This document shows, one piece after another, positions 51,862 to 61,433 of a stretch of 64,000 nt of DNA (positions are counted from its first letter, which is position 1; each line of letters begins with the position of its first letter). This DNA is from Melghirimyces profundicolus (GTDB lineage Bacteria > Bacillota > Bacilli > Thermoactinomycetales > DSM-45169). Position numbers and translations under genes: made by a program. The notes beneath the pieces are model-generated. The model had not been told where the DNA came from, did not search any database, and saw nothing but the letters and a program-made list of their open reading frames with translations. The stretch spans positions 1-64,000 of the forward strand of contig NZ_QBKR01000005.1 in the NCBI RefSeq assembly GCF_003054245.1, written 5' to 3'.

Positions 51862-53528
51862 ATACATTGGAACGGATGAAAGAAAACCTGAAACAGGAGA
51901 TCCGGGAAGCGGTGATGGGAGCCGGGCTGGCTTCGGCCGAGGAGATGCCCGAAGTCATGCTGGAAGTTCCCAGGGAGAAATCACACGGTGACCTGGCGAC
52001 CAACATGGCCATGCAACTGGCCCGGATCGCCAAGAAAAACCCCCGCGCGATCGCGGAGGAGATCGTGGGAAAGATGAACCGGGACAAGGTCTTCGTCAAA
52101 GACATCCAAATTGCCGGACCGGGATTCATCAACTTCTTTATCGACCGGTCCTATCTGACAGAGGTCCTGGTGGAAATGGAAAAGGCGGGGGACGCATACG
52201 GCAGGAGCGGGATCGGCGAAGGGGAGAAAGTGCTGGTCGAATTCGTGAGCGCCAACCCCACCGGCAGCCTTCATCTGGGGCATGCCCGCGGAGCGGCGAT
52301 CGGCGATGTGCTCTGCAACGTTCTGGAGGCCGCCGGGTACGACGTCACCCGGGAGTACTACATTAACGATGCCGGAAACCAAATCCATAACATGACCCTC
52401 TCCCTGGAAGCCCGTTACCGGGAAGCGCTCAAGCTGGACGCTCCCTTCCCGGAAGACGGATACCGGGGACAGGATATCGTGGAACTGGGCAACCGTCTCG
52501 CGGAAGAAGAAGGAGACCGGTTGACCCACCTGGACAGGGAAGAGCGCTACGCGTTCATTCGGCGATATGGATTGAAGCACCTTCTGGAGAAAATCAAGCA
52601 AGATCTCCGGGCTTATCGGGTGGAGTTTGACAGTTGGTTCAGCGAGCAATCCCTCCACGATGCGGGGGCGGTCCGCGAATGTGTGGAGGAGCTCACCCGA
52701 CTCGGCCAGACTTATGAAAAAGAAGGGGCCCTCTGGCTGGAATCCTCGAAATACGGGGACGACAAGGACCGGGTTCTGGTCAAACAAGACGGTTCCTATA
52801 CTTACATTACACCGGACATCGCCTATCACCGAAACAAATACACCCGGGGATTCGACCGGATCGTCAACATTTTCGGTGCGGATCACCACGGGTACGTTCC
52901 CCGGATGAAAGCGGCGATGGCGGCCCTGGGCTACGACGTGGACAAGATGACCTTCCTGATTACCCAGATGGTGAAATTGTATCAGGGAGGGGAAGTGGTC
53001 AAGATGTCCAAGCGGACGGGCAAAGCCATCACCCTGGTCGACCTGATGGAGGAAGTGGGAGTGGATGCCACCCGTTACATCTTTGCGTCCCGCAGCCCCG
53101 ACAGCCATCTGGATTTCGACATGGATCTGGCCGTTTCCCAATCCAACGAAAACCCCGTCTTCTACGTCCAATATGCCCACGCCCGCATCAACAGCGTCTT
53201 TCGCCAGGCACAAGAGCGGGGATATCCGGTGAAAGTGGATCGGGACAGCCTTTCCGCATTGCGGGAAGAGGCGGAGTTTGATCTCCTTCAGAAACTGGCG
53301 GAATTTCCGGAGGAGATCTCCTCTGCGGCCGAGCAGATGGCACCCCACCGGGTGGTCCGCTACCTGTACGATCTGTCCACTCTGCTCCACAGTTACTATA
53401 ACGCTCATCGGGTGATCCAGGAAGATGAGCGTCTCCTCCGGGCCCGCCTCTCCCTCCTGGCGGGTGTGGCCCAAGTGCTCAAAAACGGGTTGACCCTGAT
53501 CGGGGTTTCCGCACCGGTGAAGATGTGA
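51858..53528 (+). CDS. argS: Arginyl-tRNA synthetase
   Basis: 556 residues, class I. N-terminal Add1 domain (about 1-110), [19 protein letters not shown] (HIGH motif, about 140), [12 protein letters not shown] (KMSKS motif, about 382) and the C-terminal DALR anticodon-binding domain ending in GVSAPVKM. Start overlaps the ywiB stop by 4 bp. Confidence 0.98.
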   Translation: MNTLERMKENLKQEIREAVMGAGLASAEEMPEVMLEVPREKSHGDLATNMAMQLARIAKKNPRAIAEEIVGKMNRDKVFVKDIQIAGPGFINFFIDRSYLTEVLVEMEKAGDAYGRSGIGEGEKVLVEFVSANPTGSLHLGHARGAAIGDVLCNVLEAAGYDVTREYYINDAGNQIHNMTLSLEARYREALKLDAPFPEDGYRGQDIVELGNRLAEEEGDRLTHLDREERYAFIRRYGLKHLLEKIKQDLRAYRVEFDSWFSEQSLHDAGAVRECVEELTRLGQTYEKEGALWLESSKYGDDKDRVLVKQDGSYTYITPDIAYHRNKYTRGFDRIVNIFGADHHGYVPRMKAAMAALGYDVDKMTFLITQMVKLYQGGEVVKMSKRTGKAITLVDLMEEVGVDATRYIFASRSPDSHLDFDMDLAVSQSNENPVFYVQYAHARINSVFRQAQERGYPVKVDRDSLSALREEAEFDLLQKLAEFPEEISSAAEQMAPHRVVRYLYDLSTLLHSYYNAHRVIQEDERLLRARLSLLAGVAQVLKNGLTLIGVSAPVKM

Positions 53529-53598
53529 TGGAGTTGCGGGATACACGAGCCAAAGGGGGAAGGCTCTGTCCGGAACCGGGCCGGAAGCCGTCTGAAGG

Positions 53599-53763
53599 AT
53601 GAAAGTTTACCTCCTGTCTGCCCTGACGGGCTTGATTGTCGGATTTCTGTTCGCTCTTTTACGGTTGCCGATTCCCGCCCCCAACGCGCTGCCGGGTGTG
53701 TTGGGCATCATCGGCATCTATTTGGGTTATAAAATCTTTGAATGGATCACCCGCTGTTTCTGA
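53599..53763 (+). CDS. XapX domain membrane protein
   Basis: 54 residues with two transmembrane segments: LLSALTGLIVGFLFALL (about 4-20), the linker RLPIPAPNALPGV with conserved prolines, and LGIIGIYLGYKIFEWI (about 35-50). This is the whole XapX/DUF1427 family pattern. Function unknown. The ribosome binding site is weak (AAGG directly before the ATG), so expression may rely on argS, 70 bp upstream. Terminator immediately after. Confidence 0.8.
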   Translation: MKVYLLSALTGLIVGFLFALLRLPIPAPNALPGVLGIIGIYLGYKIFEWITRCF

Positions 53764-53766
53764 ATC

Positions 53767-53811
53767 AAAAAGAGAAGGCCGCCCTTTGTCAGAGGGCGGC
53801 CTTCTCTTTTT
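53767..53811. terminator. Strong bidirectional terminator
   Basis: A 19-bp perfect stem AAAAAGAGAAGGCCGCCCT / AGGGCGGCCTTCTCTTTTT with a 7-base loop, between argS-xapX and a converging micro-gene. Confidence 0.92.
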
Positions 53812-53828
53812 CAGCCGGGTATCCGGAC

Positions 53829-53921
53829 TCACAGTCCGATGTAAAGGAGTCCGGCACCCATGAAGGCTCCGGCGACCGCGAAGGAATAAATCAACGCGAT
53901 CACCTGGTTATGGCTGGACAT
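53829..53921 (-). CDS. 30-residue single-span membrane peptide
   Basis: MSSHNQVIALIYSFAVAGAF then MGAGLLYIGL, a single hydrophobic helix with a short polar N-terminus. GGGAG lies about 9 bases before the ATG and the bidirectional terminator is just downstream on this strand. Small single-span peptides of this kind are common in Firmicutes; no function can be assigned. Confidence 0.6.
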   Translation of the reverse strand: MSSHNQVIALIYSFAVAGAFMGAGLLYIGL

Positions 53922-54220
53922 CCTTTCCACTCCCCACTTTATCTTAGTTTCGTAAAATCCTTGGTTGAAGGTATGAATGGAAAACATAGGTTTTCAGGAT
54001 CACGATAACAAAATATAACATTATCGAAGCGCGGAATTCAAGCTTTTTTTGTCGATCGGATGACATTTTCCAAGGGCCCTGTTTTCTCTCCATGGTAACC
54101 GAACCGTGTGAATCGGAGGTGGCCTTCTCTTAAAGTTTCCGTGAAGCCGGTTGTCCTTCCGTAGTGCCGCTGAACGGGCCAGTTCGGGTAGTTGTCAGCC
54201 CCCTTCCAGCGGCGTCTGCG
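53922..54220. other. Intergenic region, AT-rich in part
   Basis: No gene seen. An AT-rich stretch at about 53995-54045 contrasts with GC-rich flanks. It marks the left edge of the accessory region that follows. Confidence 0.45.
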
Positions 54221-55171
54221 TTAGTTTCGTGCTGAATACCAGTCCAACACTCGTAAGGCGCGGAGTGTGTTCCAGCGGCTGGGTTCGCCTTCCCCGCCTT
54301 CCATGTCGAAGTGGACTCGATCGGGGTGAGGGTTCTCGAGCGGCCATCGCCCGTCTTGCTGTTGCTTCTTCGTCACCAGGCCGACCGCCTCGGCGATCCG
54401 ATCATCGGGTTTGACGCCGGCGCTGCGCAGGTAGTCTAACCCCCGCAGCCCGTCGTAATGCCAGGTGGTCGGAAACGAAAAACGCGTCCAGTTGTGATCG
54501 ATTACCTCGCCGGATGACAGGGACCGGAACATGCGACGCTCCAGCAGATACTCCTGTGCCCGGACGCGGGCTTCGGTCACCGCAGCGGTGGCACCCTTGG
54601 CCTTCTCGTACTCTGACAGTCCTTCCAGGACGCAGATGGTGCTGTGGAACGAGGACCGCCGACTTTTCGGGGCCTCGCAATTCCAGCCTCCGTCCTCAAG
54701 CTGCTCGCCGAGGAGCCGGTCGAGCAGTCGATCGCTCGCCACGCCGAAGTAGGCGCCCACTGCCAAGATCCACCCGTTGATACAGGGCTCGGTCTCACCG
54801 TCGAAGTAAGGCCGGCCGTCGAGCTGCCACCAGGTGATGCGGTCACGCACGAGGCCGATCGATCTGCGGGCTTCCTCACCCGACGGATCCAAACCCAGGT
54901 CCTTCAACAGCAGCAGAGTGTAGGTGGTGCACATCCAGTTCCGAACGTCGGCCTCACCCCCCCAGTGGCCCTCGGACGCCTGCAGGTCGAGGAGCCGGGC
55001 ACCCCAACCTTCCGAGGCAACCCGCGACCGCTCGGCGGAAACGAACGATTCGGGCTCTTCGGTGAGGTCACGCATGACCTGCCAACGGATCGAAGGGTCT
55101 GAATCAAGCAGCCACTGGATGACCGATCTCTTTGGCTTCGGGACTTGCCCTTTGAGTTTTTTGGTCGCCAT
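54221..55171 (-). CDS. Terpenoid-cyclase-like (squalene cyclase superfamily) alpha-barrel protein
   Basis: 316 residues from the ATG at 55171 (AAGGAGG 9 bases before). Helical repeats of the prenyltransferase/squalene-cyclase type: LLDLQASEGHWGG, DGRPYFDGETEPCINGW, GEQLEDGGWNCEAP, KKQQQDGRWPLENP, i.e. QW-like Q-x-DG-x-W repeats on an alpha/alpha barrel. At about 316 residues it is half a squalene-hopene cyclase, and no DxDD acid motif is seen, so cyclase activity is unlikely. Similar proteins occur mainly in actinobacteria and scattered Firmicutes. Function unknown; acquisition by transfer is plausible given the location. Confidence 0.75.
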   Translation of the reverse strand: MATKKLKGQVPKPKRSVIQWLLDSDPSIRWQVMRDLTEEPESFVSAERSRVASEGWGARLLDLQASEGHWGGEADVRNWMCTTYTLLLLKDLGLDPSGEEARRSIGLVRDRITWWQLDGRPYFDGETEPCINGWILAVGAYFGVASDRLLDRLLGEQLEDGGWNCEAPKSRRSSFHSTICVLEGLSEYEKAKGATAAVTEARVRAQEYLLERRMFRSLSSGEVIDHNWTRFSFPTTWHYDGLRGLDYLRSAGVKPDDRIAEAVGLVTKKQQQDGRWPLENPHPDRVHFDMEGGEGEPSRWNTLRALRVLDWYSARN

Positions 55172-55679
55172 CTGCTGGTTCCTCCTTACTTTGGTCAAGA
55201 GCGGTGTTGGTGGCCTGACATGGATTAGACTGTCAGCGTACCTCGCCGAAGGGCCCGCATGTTATCGGCATAAGACGCCCCGTAGCATTGGGCAGCTTGC
55301 TGAAACCCAGCTACTTCACAGACTACGTTGTCACTGGCTCTTGAACAGGAAGGCTGTGCTAACCCTCATCATGTCTGGTCTGTTTACAGCCACCGACTCC
55401 GTTTGCCTCTCGTTTTACAATATTTCAACGGGAGCGGAATCAATCCCTTCGGGTACGACTCATTTGTTGTCGTATTATTCGAATCTTATGTTAAATATTA
55501 GGTCCGAAGGTGCAAAGCTCCGCTTTGAGGAAAAAACATCTAAAGAGCTGGGTATTACATGGATGAACGGTCGGACTGCCGGTCCGGGATCGGGAAACGC
55601 GTGTGTTGGAATGGTTGGCCAAAATGAAGAAAATAAGCCCAAAAACCGAACGCCGGGGTTTTTTGGGGGGGCCGGGCCT
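55172..55679. other. 508-bp region without a gene, AT-rich island
   Basis: About 55370-55550 is markedly AT-richer than the surroundings (TTAAATATTAGG, TATTATTCGAATC). It should contain the promoter of the minus-strand cyclase-like gene. No ribosome binding site with a plausible frame is seen on either strand. Confidence 0.45.
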
Positions 55680-56631
55680 TCAGTCTGGAGAGTGGCGGGC
55701 GCAGCGGGCTTTTACCACTGGAGGGTGGTCGCAGACGGTCCCCCAGCTTTGGGAGATCAACAACCGGACGTACTCCGCATGGGAGGACAGGTCGGGCACA
55801 CTCCCCCCCGGCTCCCCGGCCGGAAGCCAACGTTCGGGAAAGCCCCCCCGCTCTTCGGCGATCTCTTCAAGCTGCGAAAGATACGGGGTAATATCCCGGT
55901 CCAGGTCCAGTTCATAATGGGCGCGATTCCCGATGGTTACCACCGGCAGTCCTTCCGGCTGTTCCTCTGATGTTCGGCCGTAAGAGGGACTTTCAATCAG
56001 GGCGTTTCGGACCCCGGGATCTTCCGGGGCCAAGAGGCCGAACCGGACTCGGCGGAGCGCTGTTTCCGGGTTCAGGGAGTCGGGCCCGGTTTCATGAAGG
56101 CTGTCCCTCCACCGATCGGCTCTTTCCAGGTACAGGCGGGCCGAGTCGGAATCCCCGCAGGCTTGGGCCAGATTGGCGGCACAAACCAAGGCGGCGATAC
56201 AGATTTCCGGGTCTGTCGACCCTTCGCCGGCCCGGCAGAGGAAATCGGCTGCCGGCCGGATTCCTGTTTCATAGAGACGGTTGGACTCCAGATGCCACGC
56301 CAACAGAATGGCGCCGGCCATTTCCGCGGAAGCGTCCATTCCATTGGAACCGGGAAAGCCCCCTTCCTCCACTTGCCGTCGAAACCATTCTTTTACAGCC
56401 TTCCTGGGAGTCCGGTGTTTCCCGGCCGCCCATAGAGCGGTCAAAACAGGGCAGAGTTCCCGGACGGACCCACTCCAGCCGTCGGATTCCAAGGTCCGAA
56501 GGGCTTGGGTGAAAGATTCCCGTCACCGCTTTCTCCGACAAGGAAAACCAGACTTTGGAGTGGTTATTCCGGGCGGTCCCCCACCCCTGGTTCCATTCCC
56601 GCCGGACCGTGTGAGCGGTTGGGTGTTCCAT
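55680..56631 (-). pseudogene. GH15 glucoamylase/glucodextranase-like gene, internally deleted and frameshifted
   Basis: The N-terminal piece starts at the ATG at 56631, after GGGAGG: MEHPTAHTVRREWNQGWGTA, then SKVWFSLSEKAVTGIF, which resembles the start of GH15 glucodextranase-type enzymes. Near 56515 the homology jumps and the frame changes to the distal part of the catalytic (alpha/alpha)6 barrel: LESDGWSGSV, AALVCAANLAQACG, TIGNRAHYELDLDRD, and LSSHAEYVRLLIS at the C-terminus. Roughly 300 residues, including most of the catalytic domain, are missing. A 270-codon frame (55680-56492) remains open but cannot be a complete enzyme. Confidence 0.65.
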
Positions 56632-57080
56632 ATCGAAACCTCCCGAATGTTCATCCATCATTCTTGCCATATCTCCATCTTACCAAACCCGTGGGGTTCA
56701 AAAGAGACAAAATTTTCAACCGGTTCATTCCTCCCTTCCACCGTCACCCTCTTTCGCTTCCCGCCGGGCAACTATGGTTAAAAAAGGAGTTATCCGAGTG
56801 TGGGGTGATTTCTTCGGAAAGATACCATCGGCATTGCTTCAGACGGCTTGGATATCGTATTCGTCTTACTCACGGTTGACCTGTTTCCGCTTCGGTTTTG
56901 AGAGAGGGTTCCCCGGTTTCCGATCCAACCGGAAGACAGGTCCGCAGGAATTCCCCCATCTGACGGGACTCCTTTCCGTAAACCGGTTGTAAGATTCCAT
57001 CCCTTGCCGGTAAGATCGGAACCAAGAAGTTTGGAAAAAGGTCCAAGTGAACCAAACTGAAATGGAAAGGGGAACCAAAC
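56632..57080. other. 450-bp region without a supportable gene
   Basis: A short stretch at about 56815-56900 reads KDTIGIASDGLDIVFVLLTV, which looks like a coding relic, but it is closed by stops on both sides. No other signal is seen. Confidence 0.4.
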
Positions 57081-57449
57081 GTGAAACCATCCAGTTGGAT
57101 GACTGTCGCGATCATTATCATTTTGACCGCAGCCGTATTGCCCTCCGATCTTTTCGCTCAGACCAAAGTCGTCTCCCCGGATCACAAAGAAGACCGACGG
57201 GGTTTGCACCGGATGGAGAATGTGGATGCATGGGGGGGTCGGGAAGGTTTGTTCAAAGAAGAGACCTCCATCAAAAAGTCGGGTGAAGGCGAGGTTCCGA
57301 TCCGGGCGAGTCCCATGGAGGCTGACCGGATCCGAAAGCTGGGTTTCCGACCTTTGAGGATCCTGGAAGCCAACAAAAGGTGGAAGGATCCGGGAGTGAT
57401 CATGGCTGGGTCCGTTGTGGTCCCCTCTCTTTGTTTGAAAGATCCTTAG
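57081..57449 (+). CDS. Small secreted protein, possibly truncated
   Basis: 122 residues from a GTG, 9 bases after AAAGGGGA. Signal peptide with hydrophobic core WMTVAIIIILTAAVLPS and likely cleavage after LFA (about 27). The mature part is charged, with a possible repeat-free soluble domain (MEADRIRKLGFRPLRIL). The last ~20 residues are hydrophobic and the TAG stop is the first codon of a dispersed repeat, so the gene may have lost its natural end there. Family not recognised. Confidence 0.5.
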   Translation: MKPSSWMTVAIIIILTAAVLPSDLFAQTKVVSPDHKEDRRGLHRMENVDAWGGREGLFKEETSIKKSGEGEVPIRASPMEADRIRKLGFRPLRILEANKRWKDPGVIMAGSVVVPSLCLKDP

Positions 57450-57500
57450 AAGCGTTGTGATTGATGGTCAGGCTCAGAAATAAGGGAAGCGTTTACCCCG
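57447..57500 (+). repeat. Dispersed ~50-bp repeat, copy 2
   Basis: TAGAAGCGTTGTGATTGAT then GTCAGGCT-AGAA-GGGAAGCGTTTACCCC. About 90% identical to 15912-15962. Its end forms a hairpin with the flank: GCGTTTACCC (57489-57498) / GGGTAAATGC (57508-57517). Confidence 0.8.
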
Positions 57501-58241
57501 GGGCTTCGGGTAAATGCCGCCGTTCACTTTTAGGAAGGTCATCCACATTCCATCTTTGAAGTCCACTGCTTTGGCATCCTGCCGGCAAGGGGGGGTCAGG
57601 GGACGTCAACCTTTTTCCTGAAGAAGTCTCCGAACGGCTGATCCCTGCCTTTCCGGGCTTCGGAGCGGACACCCTTCTTTTTTCCCTTCCGGGCATCATG
57701 GGGCGGGCGGAAAAATCGTGATGGACCCGGAAGGAAATCCAGAGGCCTGAGACGCTCCGTATACGGATCGGGGTCCGGGGAATCAGGAGCTTGCAAGAGC
57801 GGGGCTCGGCTCGGTGACCTGGGCCCGGGGATCATCCGACGATCGGTGCTTCCATTCAGTACTGCCGTTCGTTATTCCGGTTGAAATTTTGATGTCACAG
57901 AAGGGAGGGAGAGCTTTCTGACAAAACCGATGGCACATAAAAGTGGCCCGGTACCCCCTTTCAGGGAGAGGCCGGGCTGATTGTTCGATTCCGGGTTTCA
58001 GCGGGAACGGAGTTTTTTTCGGGCCAAGCAGCTAAAGCACTGTGAAGCCGGTGATCGACGGCCGCTTTTTTCCGTTTGTGGGAAGCCTCAGGTTGTCGTC
58101 GGGCCGGCAGTTGTTCCAAGTCCCGAAGCATCTGTTCGTCTCCTGCGGAAACCACCCCGCTCTCTCCCTTGCCTTGTCATTTCCGTCCCGTCCTGGAATG
58201 TGAACGGGAAATCCTCCTCCGACGAGGAAGGCGAAAAAGAG
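57501..58241. other. 740-bp region without a supportable gene
   Basis: GC-rich, with several overlapping frames of 60-80 codons on the minus strand (57493-57699, 57596-57835, 57961-58155), none with a ribosome binding site or a known family. A GCCCGG/CCGGGC hairpin lies at about 57943-57976. Confidence 0.4.
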
Positions 58242-58271
58242 GAAACACCCGTCGTAAAAAGCGGGTGTTTC
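58242..58271 (-). terminator. Terminator of the 116-residue gene
   Basis: GAAACACCCG pairs with CGGGTGTTTC; on the minus strand CTCTTTTTC follows. It overlaps the stop codon. Confidence 0.75.
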
Positions 58272-58620
58272 ATCCGTTTTCCTCCATCCTCTTTCGTTCC
58301 CGGCTCCCCGGCGGTGCCCAGATGGTGTACCCCGGGGCGAGGAGGTCCGGATCCGTCCCGAAACGGCGGATGAGCAAGGGGGCCAATTCCTTCGGAAACC
58401 GGTCGATGTGGTGGGCGAGAAAGCCGGCCCCGTATTGTTTGTAAGTGGGATGGCGTTCCGACCCCTCCCGGCCGTAAAAATGTTCAAAGCTCCCGTTCCA
58501 GTAGGCTTCCAAAATGCCCAGTGCGGCTTCCAACCGGACCTCGACGGTTTTGGTCGCGTCCCGGACAAGGGGCCAAAGTTCCTCCAGGATCCCTTCCCGT
58601 TCCTCCCGGGTCCATGCCAT
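58270..58620 (-). CDS. Hypothetical protein, 116 residues, divergent from the sigma-54 activator
   Basis: ATG at 58620, 6 bases after GGGAGGGGA. A soluble helical protein: AWTREEREGILEELWPLVRDATKTVEVRLEAAL... then HFYGREGSERHPTYKQYGAG, HHIDRFPKELAPLLIRRFG, and YTIWAPPGSRERKRMEENG at the end. Histidines and tyrosines are frequent in the middle. No family recognised. Shares a 158-bp divergent region with the regulator of the lysine genes; a functional link is only suggested by position. Confidence 0.7.
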   Translation of the reverse strand: MAWTREEREGILEELWPLVRDATKTVEVRLEAALGILEAYWNGSFEHFYGREGSERHPTYKQYGAGFLAHHIDRFPKELAPLLIRRFGTDPDLLAPGYTIWAPPGSRERKRMEENG

Positions 58621-58778
58621 GGTTGCTCCCCTCCCGACTTCCGGGCGGCTCCCGGCACCGGGAACCGCCCCGGGCATTCCCCATAATAGACGATAAACAA
58701 TTTTCCATATATAATCAAATTGACGAATTTTCGGCACACGGTGACAACCTTTCGGCAGCTTGTACAGGGGGGAACCGA

Positions 58779-60197
58779 ATGGGAAACGTTCCGATGGCGG
58801 ACACGATGTTGCGGGAAGTCCTTCACGGGATCAATGAAGGGATCCATGTGGTGGACGCAGAAGGACGGACCGTCTTTTACAACCGATTTGCGGCCCACCT
58901 GGACGGAATGAAGGAAGAGGAAGTCCTCGGGCACCACCTGTTGGAGGTGTTTCCCTCTTTGACTCCCAAAACCAGCACTTTGTTGAAGGTGCTCCGGACG
59001 GGAGAAACGATCGAGAACCAACAGCAGAGCTATACCAACCGGCACGGCAAGCGGATTGTGACAGTCAATTCCACCATGCCGCTGCGGGTGGAGGGAAAAC
59101 GGGTGGGGGCGATGGAGGTTTCCAGGGACATCACAAGAATCCAGGAACTCTCAGAGAAAGTGATCGATCTCGAAAGACGGATGCAGAAACCGGTGAAGGG
59201 CCAGCGGCGAGAGGGGGGCCTCTACCGGTTTGAGCAGATTCTGACCCGGAATCCCGCCATGATGCGGGAGATCGACCGGGCCCGTCGGGCCGCGGCCACC
59301 CGGTCCCCCGTCCTGGTGATCGGGGAGACGGGGACGGGCAAGGAGTTGATCGTTCAGTCCCTTCACTCCGCTTCGCCCCGCCGCCATCGCCCCTTCATCA
59401 CCCAGAACTGCGCTGCGATCCCCTCCTCTCTCCTGGAAGGCCTTCTGTTCGGAACGGCCAAGGGGGCGTTTACGGGGGCGGAGGATCGGCCGGGCCTGTT
59501 TGAACTGGCGGAAGGGGGGTCTTTGTTTCTGGATGAGATTCATGCGATGCCCGTCGATCTGCAGGCGAAGCTTTTGAGAGCATTGGAAGACCGGGCCGTC
59601 CGTCGTGTGGGAGACGTCCGGACACGGTCGGTGGACGTTCGGATTCTGGCCGCCACCAATGAAGATCCGGAAGTGAGCGTTCGGGAGGAGCGCCTCAGAA
59701 AAGATCTGTATTACCGGATCCATGTGGTCGGGTTGGAATTACCGCCCCTTCGGAATCGAAGGGAAGACATTCCCCTTTTGACCCGGCACTTCATCCGGAA
59801 ATACAACTACCGGTTTGAAACCCTGGTGACCGGCGTAACCAGGGAAGTGGAGGACCTGTTCTCCTCGTATGACTGGCCGGGGAATGTCCGGGAGCTGGAG
59901 CATGCCATCGAAGGGGCGATGAACCAGGTGGAGGGAGATCGGATCGGTCTGGCGCACCTGCCCCGTCACATGGAGGTCGGAAAGAGGGTTCCGTCGGATC
60001 TGGAAGCCGGGGAAAGCGAACCGTTGCCCCGACTCTTGGCCCGCGTGGAAGAGCGGGCCATCCGTCAGGCGATGGATTCGGTCGGGGGAAATGTCCGCCG
60101 GGCGGCTTCCCGCCTGGGAATTCCCCGTCAGACCCTCCAATACAAGCTCCGGAAACTGGGGATTCAGAAGGAAAGAGGATTCAGCCGTGAGTCATGA
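58779..60197 (+). CDS. Sigma-54-dependent activator of the lysine-fermentation operon (PAS-AAA+-Fis)
   Basis: 472 residues. N-terminal PAS domain (about 8-125, [16 protein letters not shown]), AAA+ domain with Walker A GETGTGKE (about 181-188), the sigma-54 contact loop GAFTGA (about 229-234), Walker B SLFLDEIH (about 247-254), and a C-terminal Fis-type HTH ([20 protein letters not shown]). RocR-like layout. It lies directly upstream of a -24/-12 promoter and the kdd-kam genes, so it very probably activates them in response to a small-molecule signal sensed by the PAS domain. ATG at 58779 after AGGGGGG. Confidence 0.93.
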   Translation: MGNVPMADTMLREVLHGINEGIHVVDAEGRTVFYNRFAAHLDGMKEEEVLGHHLLEVFPSLTPKTSTLLKVLRTGETIENQQQSYTNRHGKRIVTVNSTMPLRVEGKRVGAMEVSRDITRIQELSEKVIDLERRMQKPVKGQRREGGLYRFEQILTRNPAMMREIDRARRAAATRSPVLVIGETGTGKELIVQSLHSASPRRHRPFITQNCAAIPSSLLEGLLFGTAKGAFTGAEDRPGLFELAEGGSLFLDEIHAMPVDLQAKLLRALEDRAVRRVGDVRTRSVDVRILAATNEDPEVSVREERLRKDLYYRIHVVGLELPPLRNRREDIPLLTRHFIRKYNYRFETLVTGVTREVEDLFSSYDWPGNVRELEHAIEGAMNQVEGDRIGLAHLPRHMEVGKRVPSDLEAGESEPLPRLLARVEERAIRQAMDSVGGNVRRAASRLGIPRQTLQYKLRKLGIQKERGFSRES

Positions 60198-60204
60198 GCA
60201 AAAG

Positions 60205-60233
60205 GAGTGCCGGATTTTCGGCGCTCTTTTTTT
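60205..60233 (+). terminator. Terminator of the activator gene
   Basis: GAGTGCCG (60205-60212) pairs with CGGCGCTC (60219-60226), one mismatch, followed by seven T. It isolates the activator from the structural operon. Confidence 0.85.
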
Positions 60234-60284
60234 GTGAGGGGAAATCCGGTCCCGACTTCGCCGCGATTTTTTCGCTTCCAGCGG

Positions 60285-60301
60285 TTGGCACCCTTTTTGC
60301 T
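60285..60301 (+). promoter_or_regulatory. Sigma-54 (-24/-12) promoter of the kdd-kam operon
   Basis: TTGGCACCCTTTTTGCT fits the TGGCAC-N5-TTGCW consensus, with exactly 10 bp between GG and GC. Start of transcription predicted about 60312, 20 bases before the kdd GTG. Confidence 0.9.
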
Positions 60302-60333
60302 TTTTAAATATGGAACGAGGAGGGGGTGACGAG

Positions 60334-61389
60334 GTGAAACCAAAAAAGAAAGGCCACCGGTTCGGGTTGCACCGGGTATTGGAGCCGACGGGGGTGTTGC
60401 CCCAGCCGTCCTGGAAGTTGGACCCGGAACCGGTCTGCTGTGACAACGAACTTTTGATCGAGGTAACCCGACTGAACATCGACTCGGCATCCTTCAACCA
60501 GATGAAGGAGGAAAGCGGGGTTGACCCGGAGGGGGTGAAGGAGCGGATTCTCTCCATTGTCCGGGAACGCGGAAAGATGCACAATCCCGTCACCGGTTCC
60601 GGCGGAATGCTGATCGGTCGGGTGGCGGAGATCGGCCCCGCCTTTCCCGGGCGGGAGCTTCGACCGGGAGACCGGATCGCCGCCTTGGTCTCCCTTTCCC
60701 TGACTCCGTTGTCCCTGTCGGCGATCCAATCAGTGGATATGGAAACGGGTCAGGTGGAAGTTTGTGGAACGGCCGTCCTGTTTGCCAGTGGCCCTTATGC
60801 GGTCCTTCCCGACGACCTTCCGGAACCCCTGGCCCTTGCCGTCCTCGATGTGTGCGGGGCGCCGGCCCAGGTCGCCCGCTTGGTGCACCCCGGACAGACC
60901 GTGGCCGTGATGGGGGGCGGTGGGAAATCGGGGCTTCTCTCCCTGTACCAGGCCCGGAAACAGGCCGGGGCGGAGGGACGGATCCTGGCCCTGGAAGCGG
61001 GTGCAGGGGCATGTGAAGCGATTTCCTCCCTCAATGTGGCGGACCACGTGATCCGGGTTGATGCCCGGGATCCGGTGGCGGTACTGGAGGCAGTGGAACA
61101 GGCCACCGGAGGAGCCTTGGCGGACCTGACCTTCAATTGCGTGAATGTTCCGGGTACGGAACTCTCGACGGTCCTCGCCACCCGGGACGGAGGAACGGTG
61201 TACCACTTCAGCACGGCCGTCCGTTTCACCACGGCCGCCCTGGGAGCGGAAGGGCTGGGCAAAGATGTCCACATGATGATCGGAAACGGGTTCGCTCCCG
61301 GTCATGCGGAACGGGCGTTGGAAATCCTGCGGGAATCGCCCGGGGTCCGGGCGATATTGGAAAAGCGGTACCAAGTGACGGCGGGATAG
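60334..61389 (+). CDS. kdd: L-erythro-3,5-diaminohexanoate dehydrogenase
   Basis: 351 residues. NAD-dependent oxidative deamination of 3,5-diaminohexanoate to 5-amino-3-oxohexanoate, third step of lysine fermentation. Medium-chain-like enzyme: LLIEVTRLNIDSASF, GSGGMLIGRV, Rossmann VAVMGGGGKSGLL (about 187-199), the C-terminal VYHFSTAVRFTTAALGAEG. The GTG at 60334 is preferred: GAGGAGGGGG is 7 bases before it. First gene of the operon. Confidence 0.95.
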   Translation: MKPKKKGHRFGLHRVLEPTGVLPQPSWKLDPEPVCCDNELLIEVTRLNIDSASFNQMKEESGVDPEGVKERILSIVRERGKMHNPVTGSGGMLIGRVAEIGPAFPGRELRPGDRIAALVSLSLTPLSLSAIQSVDMETGQVEVCGTAVLFASGPYAVLPDDLPEPLALAVLDVCGAPAQVARLVHPGQTVAVMGGGGKSGLLSLYQARKQAGAEGRILALEAGAGACEAISSLNVADHVIRVDARDPVAVLEAVEQATGGALADLTFNCVNVPGTELSTVLATRDGGTVYHFSTAVRFTTAALGAEGLGKDVHMMIGNGFAPGHAERALEILRESPGVRAILEKRYQVTAG

Positions 61390-61433
61390 AGGTTCGACCC
61401 CCCTTGAAATTCCGGAGAAGGATGTGATCGAAA

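Noticed and set aside
54924-55970. A 348-codon plus-strand frame across 55-56 kb
   Set aside because: It runs antisense to the cyclase-like gene, across the AT-rich gap, and antisense to the GH15 remnant, with no consistent composition or ribosome binding site.
57596-58155. Minus-strand frames of 60-80 codons
   Set aside because: Proline/arginine-rich composition typical of GC-rich non-coding frames; no ribosome binding sites.
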